DNA of 64,000 nt from Gigantopelta aegis (taxonomy: Eukaryota > Mollusca > Gastropoda > Neomphalida > Peltospiridae), in contig NC_054702.1 in assembly GCF_016097555.1 (NCBI RefSeq), forward strand, positions 110,275,014-110,339,013. The letters run 5' to 3'. The notes beneath the pieces are model-generated. The model had not been told where the DNA came from. It was given only the letters and a program-made list of their open reading frames with translations, and ran no database searches. Shown here piece after piece: positions 56,612-64,000 of this stretch; the first letter of the stretch is position 1; the number at the start of each line of letters is the position of its first letter. The translations under genes were made by a program, and so were the position numbers.

Positions 56612-57075
56612 TACCCATTGTCAATTTTAACTGATTTTTAATGTAAAAATCCCTCTGGAGTCTACAAAATCAGCCATTATGTGATATAATCTTACGCGCA
56701 TTACATGACATAATGTAAGTGACGTCATAGCATAACGGCGTTCTCTTTACAGTTGTACAAAATAATACAACTGTATTTGCATTTGAAAATAATTATTTTT
56801 ATATATTATTAAAGCCGCTGCTTATGAAAATATACCATTTCATGTTTACGAGTCCATTTGTTTTTGTAAATCTTTGTAGATCGTATAACGTATGTGTAAT
56901 CTGACTCATGAATGAAAAAATTATATGAATGAAAGTGAAGTTCCGGCCATGGCAAAGCAACCAACCAAACGTCGTGATGTTAAAGCCAGCCAATCAGTGG
57001 CTGTAGAAGCAATCTGCACACTGTGCAGAGATTGAAAAAATATTACCCCGTATATTTGAGCCCATATGGGTAATA

Positions 57076-58171
57076 AATTATTATATTTAATTAATAAAAC
57101 AGTTAAATGTGACAGCTATTACATGTAACAGGCACAGCCATTTTGTTCCTTCGTTGTGAATGCACCCTCTGGCGAGCCAGTGGTTACACAATACTTAACG
57201 CGCTACTTCAGGAATTAAGTCTTAGAACTGAAGAATAAAACGCTGATTTTTTTAGTGATGATGGTATGCATCATAATGTTCTGTAATAATATCCATCCCA
57301 GTAAGCCAGCAATAACTATGTATTATTTTTCAATATAAAATAAACCACCATTGTCAAAGTGGTCGAAATAACTGTATCATGTTTTGTCCATGCATTAAGC
57401 TACATACTGAAATGATAATCGGAGTGTTTTCTTAGTTAATTGGTCTATCGTCTAGTTGCCTCCACCTGTGATTCCTGATTGGCAGGTATATATTTGTTTG
57501 GTAACCAGACAAGACAATTAATAACCACCGTCTAGATACAAAAATATGTATCAATATTATTAACATCACAGGGTATGGTGAAATAACCTACCATCCCTAA
57601 AATGGTAATGAACATTATCAGCCATAAATAATTCTATAAAACTCTTGATTTAAAGTAGACTTTCCCATCTAAAATCACAGAACTGACCAATTACATAGTC
57701 CCAAAGAAAAGAACTTTATCACTTGGGTATTCTGAGTAGTTGTTTTTGCTCCAAAGTATGCATTTTTTCTTTGGATTTTTTTAAGAGAGAAAAATACTTA
57801 TAACCCCATTTTATTCTGTTAATGCAAATTGAAATATATTTAGTTAAACAGTATATTATATTATTAAGTCATTTATGTTGTTTTACAAGTTCGGTTGATC
57901 AAAGGGAAGCCCCTTGTCGTAAATTACTGTGTTTGTTTTCACTGTGCATACAGGAGTTGGTAGGAGCTCACGTCATTTCGCCCCAAACTAGAGTACTGGA
58001 CGTGACGAAAATGAAACAAAATGGCTGCCCCCAGTTAGCAGGAAATAATCAAGTTTTTTTATCAACTCTAAAATTACGCATTTTTCATTTGTTAAACTAT
58101 CCATATGTGTTGGTGGTCCGGGTATGCATCTTTTTAACACATAAGGCTCATATATGATGCATCCTCCCCTT
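57076..58171. other. Upstream of CEP85, no gene seen
   Basis: No conserved coding sequence. The CEP85 promoter and a noncoding first exon could lie between 56500 and here. The frame at 57822-58157 has no family resemblance. Confidence 0.45.
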
Positions 58172-58470
58172 TAGGTGGTGGGATTTAGCTGAGCTGCTCA
58201 GTCGGTTGAGTGCTCGCCTGAGGTGCTAGTGTTGCAGGATCAAACCACCTCAGTGGATCCATTCAACTGAGTTTTTTTCTCGTTCCAACCAGTGCACCAC
58301 AACTAGTCAAAGGTCGTGGTATGTGCTTTCTCTTGTCTATTGGAAAGTGCATATAAAAGATCTCTTGTTGCTCATGGAAAAATGTAGCGGGTTTCCTCTG
58401 ATGACTGTCACAATTACAAAATGTTTGACATCCAATAGCTGATGATTAATTAATCAATGTACAAATTGCC
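58172..58470 (+). mobile_element. Full-length SINE, plus orientation
   Basis: Head 'agctgctcagtcggttgagt', 'gctcgcctgaggtgctagtg' with a B-box-like 'gcaggatcaaacc', then 'caccacaactagtcaaaggt', 'tgcatataaaagatctcttg', 'aaaaatgtagcgggtttcct', and the tail 'gacatccaatagctgatgat'. The head differs from the 10800 and 11187 copies but the body and tail are shared, as in modular SINE families. Confidence 0.85.
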
Positions 58471-59605
58471 ACATTATCTGTGAGGATGAATTACATATCA
58501 CAGCAGATGGGTCAATCATTACCCATATGAGCAGCGAGATGCAGGGCAATATTTTGCTACCTTTCCATAGGGAATGGAACAAGTTGGTAACATATGGAGT
58601 GAAAACGTGACAAACACTTCAACCAATCATCAGACTTGGCAGATAATTTGTTTAGATTGTCATGGGAAGGAACGTTGTGGTCTAACTAAGTGTACCAAAA
58701 AATAAGCATGTCTAAATTACATACGTACATGTTAAGGAAAGTAGGGTTTGTGCTGTTGGTAGCCAAATTAGCCATTGGCTAATAATAAAAAAAATTGCTA
58801 ATAAAATTTGCAAGTGGCTAAAATTTTAGCTAAGCCATTTTCTATCTTCTGATTGTGAACAAACAGTTACATAATCTATCTAACACTTCAAACATAATAA
58901 TAATACCAAATATTCAATTAGCATAATAGCGATCTTGTGGCCGGTAACGAGAAACGATGTCATCCAGAATTACACCCATGGGCAAAATTGAGCCATATGT
59001 ATTAAAACAAAAGGAAAAAAAAAGTCTTATTTGGATAGGTATTCAGCTTACTGGGGTTTGGATTGAGGTAAAAGTTTGTGTTGTATTTTGTTCACTATTA
59101 AATATAGAAAAAGTAATAAATTGGCAAATAACTACAATCAATTATGGCACATGGATTGGGCGTTTTGTTCATAATCAAACAAGTTGATGTTTCGTCAGAT
59201 TTTCTGATATTATGCAATTTCATTTGGAAATGAAATACAGTTGATATCTTTCCATGAAGCCAAATTGAAAAATGCAGGGTTCGAACATAACAATTTATCA
59301 CCCATGGCAATTAAAAAACAAACTGATGACGGCAATTTTGAGTATGCCGACGGCAATTTTTTAAAACTGTCCTTTGTAGCAAATAAACTTGACTGAAAGG
59401 TTATTTTTCTGTATAGTACATGTAGTCAAATTTCTTCAATTTATGTCAGTAAACTTCAATAAACAAAAATTTATTATAAATGGAATCATGGACTACTAGC
59501 ATATGCTAACATTTAATGGAACCTGGTGTTTCTGAGATGAAGTTGCCCAAGTTTTCGATGCATATGACATGAAAATTGTTCTATGGATGACATTAAATTG
59601 TATAT

Positions 59606-60694
59606 AGTGTTCTCGCTGAATGAAAATTAAAGGAGGATGGTTGCGCATCCCCCCCACCCCACCATTTAAACAAAACAAAAAACCACCCCCCAAAATATTT
59701 TTAAAAAAGAAGAAAAACAAAGAAAAAAAAACCCAAAGAAAAAGGAACGTTTGGTTACCGTATATCGTTGTGCGTTGGTTGACTTTGTGGAAATACCTAT
59801 CCCTTATTTTGCTCCTTGGTATCTGGTACTGAAAAGTTGATACAAAGTACAAGCTGCCTTATTTTTGTGTGCACTGTTAGTTAAAACATAGTTCAGTTAA
59901 AACAGAGTGTCGGTCTGACATTCACGGGTATGTTTTGCTAAACCGATCAAAGTTTAAATATTATTATTTTAATACAGATTTTAAGATATATGAAAAATAA
60001 TAAAGAATTTTTTTTAAGCAATCCCCTACTGTGGGATAAAAAAAATTATGTTCTTTTTATTTCCATCTAAATCAATCGCATTTATATTGCCAGCTGATAA
60101 AAAGTAGTTTTGTTTTTGTCAAGGCGGTGTATATATTATTTGGCACCAATGATAAATGATTTTAATATTGAACACTACCACTTCCGTTTTTGTAAGCGGT
60201 GATATCCCCCCAACCAAAAAAATTAAACGTTTCTAATATGTTTATAAGGATTTGCTGAATAAACAAATGACATTAAGTAAAAATCATCAGTTACGACCAA
60301 TTAAATCTGCAATTGAGGTTAAAATATCAGGCACGAGTTAGTGGACACAAAATGACCGTTCTGATCACGTGACAAATTTTGCACCAAATAAGTAGTTTTT
60401 TCAGTCGGAGATTACCAAAACTATAAAAATAAAATGTTTTCATTGTTAAAATAAAATATAACCGTTATTGTGTATATCAAACATACAAATGGATACTGGT
60501 ATGGGACACAACAGAGGCTGTTAAAAATAGTGTTAAATTCCGTTACGATAATTGCCGTAAGCTACTGAAGTTTTTCGTAAATTACACTTTCGTACACAAT
60601 GTGGCTTCTTTCCTTTGATGTCCAGTGTACAGACTAATCAATGTTTTTCAGTGTGAAAAAAAAGAACGCAAGGAGGCAAAATGCAGCGAGAACA
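59606..60694. mobile_element. 1.09-kb element with AGTGTTCTCGCTG ends, copy 2
   Basis: Ends AGTGTTCTCGCTGAATG and 'gcagcgagaaca'. Body marks 'gaccgttctgatcacgtgac', 'tttcctttgatgtccagtgt' and 'ggcggtgtatatattatttg' match copy 1 throughout at moderate divergence. It lies upstream of CEP85. Confidence 0.78.
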
Positions 60695-62779
60695 TATATT
60701 ATACAACAACAAAGGGTATGCGCATGACTTAATATAGTTCCATCACGTGGTACTAACTAAATGCCCATTAACTCCAACCAGGACCCAAACGGCAGTAATT
60801 TTTATCCGCCAGCACAAACTGCCACCGATGACACTCCCAACCGACGCCAGTTTATATGTCACCAACTTTATAATAACAAAGCACCTAATAAATGTATTGA
60901 ACAATGTGTACTTGTTTTCATTTAATTATGATCACTTAATTGACATTCGTAAGAACCACAACACAAACTAAGGTACTGTTGATAATTATAGACTGACAGC
61001 TAACCCAAAGCCTGCACACATAACACTACCTGTTTATTCGGCCAATGTAAATAATGACTGCTACCCACAGGACCGTGCAGTTTCAGATGTACAATTTACA
61101 TTAAATAAACACAATGGCACTAGATTATTTGTCCACTGTTCAGTTTTGCTGGTTACATTTTTGTATTAAAAGATGCGCTGTCCACTTGGGTCGACACAAA
61201 ATGATTGCTAATGTTAAGTTTGTGAACGACAAATTTGTACCGGACAGTGTCCGTGCCTGGTCACTTATTTCCAGATTTGGTGGTGTTACACTTTTTTTGT
61301 TTACTAGAATGTTATGTCCATGTGATTTTGGGGGTTCTTTTGGTTTAATTGTGTTCTTGTCATTAGCCGAATGCAGTTTGGGACGTTGTTGGTTCTGGTA
61401 GTGGTATCGTCAATGTCCCTAATTCTGTTCAGTTTGTTTTCTCATGCATGGTCTGCACTATCAACATCTGATTTGTTGTCATTCATTAATTTTACTAAGT
61501 CATTTTTGTTTATTCCTTAAAATTACCAATATCGGGTCCACATGATTTGTAGAAATTGACTTAAAATAGAGGAACATGAATTAACATTCAGTGCGTGGGA
61601 CATGACCTTAGTGATAGTACATACTACATGTATTAGCATACATGCTGGAACGTTTGGAAGTCTTTCCCGATTGACAAACTGAATGTTTCCTATTTAAAAA
61701 ATACTAAACAAAGTTTTCGTCAACTGTGTATTGTTAATAAACTTCTTTTTTTTCCATGTAGTAGTCTTAAAAATTAAAATTAAAAAACGCACATGCGCAG
61801 TACGATACTTTTTGCAAACGTTGCACTCTTTTCTGTTTACTGGAGGGTGCTTCACTTTTATTTACTAAAATGATTTTTTTTACGTCCATATTGTTGATTT
61901 TTTACGTTAACTGATAGCAATCTATTTTGTTTCACGTATCCTAGTTGCAAAATGTAGAATAGTATTTCCGTATCGTGTTTTTGTCGTTAGGTGACAAAAA
62001 AATAAAAGCAAAACAGTTAAAGTAGGAAAATTTAACACAAAATATTAAAATACCGTATCAATAAATATATAAATTCATTATCAATAATAAACTAAGAGTT
62101 AATGAGTCTGGTAATCACTAAACAAAACTGACCGAATACGCAAAATAAATGAACTTGCTGCCAATGTCAACAAATGGCGAACATTCAACTGATCGTTTAA
62201 TGATGTTACGCTTTAAAATATTGACCAGCCATCTGTATCATGGCGGACATTGTTGGGGGGGGGGGGTATTTGCGCGTTACTATAGGTTCCATTAGACCAA
62301 ATCAATTCCTATTGCCGATAATGTTAACGTTTACTAATAAAACTGATATAAGCCGCGTTTCAACACACCCAGGAAGTACAACAATAGAAAGTGTGGCACC
62401 TCACATCTAATCTAGCTGCAAGAAAATGGGGGGTCACGTATCATTTAAGAGATTTAATTTATGTTTTTAATAGCAACCGTCATTTTTGCTGAAAATTGCA
62501 GTTCCATTTTTGGGGGTACCCCGCATTAGTTTCAACCTCTGGTATATACTGCATAACAACTGTATAACAAATAAAAGTGTATTTATTTATTCTCAATGGA
62601 TAATAGTATTTGCACAAATAATCAATGTCACATATTACTACCAATCACACCCACAGCTGCTTTTACTCCGTAAATGTCGAACCTTGACACGGTACTCTCT
62701 TCTTTGGTACTATGCAACCTGTAACTCTCGCCGTTAATCTCGATCCTATGGTGGCTGATTTCCGCCAAACAAACTTACG
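60695..62779. other. Unassigned stretch with some open frames
   Basis: Moderately open plus-strand reading occurs at 60747-60971 and 61114-61401 (for example NVKFVNDKFVPDSVRAWSLI), but no family is recognised and the pieces do not form a gene model. 62180-62270 has 'aaatggcgaac' and a G-run. Treated as noncoding or decayed. Confidence 0.4.
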
Positions 62780-62960
62780 TTTTAGTACGGCGTTATAACG
62801 CCATATACAGCATTATAATGCCCTATACAGCGTTATAACGCCTTATTTTACGGCATTACAACGCTCTAATTTAGGGCTTTGTAATGCCGTAAAATAAGGC
62901 GTTATAACGCTGTATAGGGCATTATAATGCTGTATATGGCGTTATAACGCAGTACTAAAA
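62780..62960. repeat. Palindromic hairpin built of GGCGTTATAACGCC modules
   Basis: The two arms of about 84 bases (62780-62863 and 62877-62960) are inverse copies with one mismatch. Each arm is itself a series of short palindromes: GGCGTTATAACGCC, GCATTATAATGC, GCGTTATAACGC. The ends are TTTTAGTAC. No coding frame. It is possibly a foldback element. Confidence 0.88.
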
Positions 62961-63012
62961 AGTTGCAATCTTATATTATGTTTACCCACACCTTTCTACC
63001 ACAAACAAATAC

Positions 63013-63180
63013 TTTTAGTACGGCGTTTTAATGCCGTAATAGGGCATTATAACGCCGTATTACAGCGTTATAATGCCCTCTTACGGCGTTATAATGCACT
63101 ATTACTGCATTATAACGCCCTATTTTACGGCATATTAACGCCATAATTTACGGCGTTAATTCGCTATAATAGTGTAAGGG
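63013..63180. repeat. Second GCATTATAATGC-type palindrome array
   Basis: Starts CTTTTAGTACGGCGTTTTAA, the same terminus as 62780, and holds about ten 'ggcattataacgcc' or 'gcgttataatgc' variants, more degraded and without a clean overall hairpin. It is probably a decayed copy or an extension of 62780-62960. Confidence 0.75.
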
Positions 63181-63860
63181 CATATGTCGTTAAAATAGGT
63201 CCCGTGGGAATTTCATGTTAATTTTTGGAACCAATGATATTAATCATTATTGTATATAGATTCAGAAAAAAATATGGTGCCATTTTTTCTAACGAATATC
63301 AAGGTCATTCTGAGGTCACTAAAGGTCATCACTATAAATCTGTTCACGGCGCTAATTGAAATAATGTGTCACCGTATACTGTCTTTAAAATACTGGCATG
63401 TAGTATGTTAAAAGAAAGGAAACCACTACATTAAAACATCAGTAAATATTTGTTTTATTGTTGTTAGGGGCGGATATAGAAATTTGAAAAGGGGGGGGGG
63501 GGGGTGGGGGTGAAATATTCTAACTACTAGATGTTATATCATATTTGGTCAAGTTAACCACAAATTTGCAGTTTCTGTTTTAAAAAATGGTACATGTATT
63601 TAGTGTCTGTCAAAAAGGGTCTGTTCAGTGTAACTCAGACGTAGTGGTTCACATACATTTCTGATAGTGTGTACAATGTGGGCATCGACTAGGCATAGAT
63701 AGATATAGATAGATATAGATGTGTGCAATCTTTCCACTGTAAAATAGGTAGTAGGGCATTCTCAGACTACTAACTGGAGACCATCCATAAAGTAATTATT
63801 TTTCAAAATCAAGTATTGTTTTATCACCCCTCCTCAGGTACATGCTTTGTACATTTGATC

Positions 63861-63865
<5 letters not shown>

Positions 63866-63905
<40 letters not shown>
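63866..63905. repeat. (CA)n microsatellite
   Basis: Twenty CA units. The same region has an AGATAT run near 63700 and a G-run at 63490-63503. Confidence 0.9.
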
Positions 63906-63908
<3 letters not shown>

Positions 63909-64000
63909 GAGGGCAACGTTGATCTTTCACGCTGAAAAGTACATCGGATACAATTAGGAGCATTGATCGCATCCATCTTACACCAATAAAATAATGTATT

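Noticed and set aside
59620-59852. Lys/Pro-rich frames near the left end of the 59606 element
   Set aside because: They are low-complexity A/C-rich sequence in a nonautonomous element.

Overview
This is a metazoan genomic window, AT-rich and full of introns. It has multi-exon genes with GT-AG introns, many tRNA-derived SINEs, several kinds of short inverted-repeat DNA elements, and micro- and minisatellites. The repeat types (SINEs with the tail 'gacatccaatagc...gtcgttaaac', the 'gggtcataactc...ggacagacggacgg' repeat, and the paired TA-flanked elements) suggest a lophotrochozoan, most likely a mollusc and perhaps a gastropod. That placement is from memory of similar genomes and is inference.

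Four host genes can be read by joining exons in consistent phase. (1) Minus strand, 2121-3138, running off the left edge: part of BABAM2 (BRE/BRCC45), a scaffold of the BRCA1-A and BRISC deubiquitinase complexes. (2) Plus strand, 7500-18289: DDX28, a mitochondrial DEAD-box RNA helicase, 14 coding exons and 544 codons. (3) Plus strand, 22862-25779: a TMEM160-like mitochondrial membrane protein, 4 exons and 222 codons. (4) Minus strand, 56276-36688: a CEP85/CEP85L centrosomal coiled-coil protein, 13 coding exons and 748 codons. The genes are not an operon and share no obvious pathway. BABAM2 and DDX28 point away from each other, and DDX28 and TMEM160 are tandem.

The rest is mostly mobile-element debris. 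At least eighteen SINE copies or pieces occur, and one LINE 3' end shares its tail with the SINEs. TA-flanked elements include a 959-bp family present twice, one copy holding a nested 829-bp element, and three pogo/Tigger-like copies. There is a broken Tc1/mariner transposase, a broken Myb/SANT-like gene, hAT-like elements, and a set of foldback elements. The foldbacks are the most unusual part: three carry iterated short motifs in inverted arrays (4330-4846, 20418-21225, 62780-62960), and one family has arms of about 300 bp around a CRE-like TGACGTCA core (4893-5541 and 21423-22070).

Several elements touch host splice sites. A SINE duplicated the 5' splice site of DDX28 exon 8. A SINE tail forms the pyrimidine tract before CEP85 exon 9. 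A local duplication copied the acceptor of CEP85 exon 11. No prokaryotic-type gene, CRISPR array, rRNA or free-standing tRNA was seen. Long gene-free stretches lie at 32643-36489 and 60695-62779.
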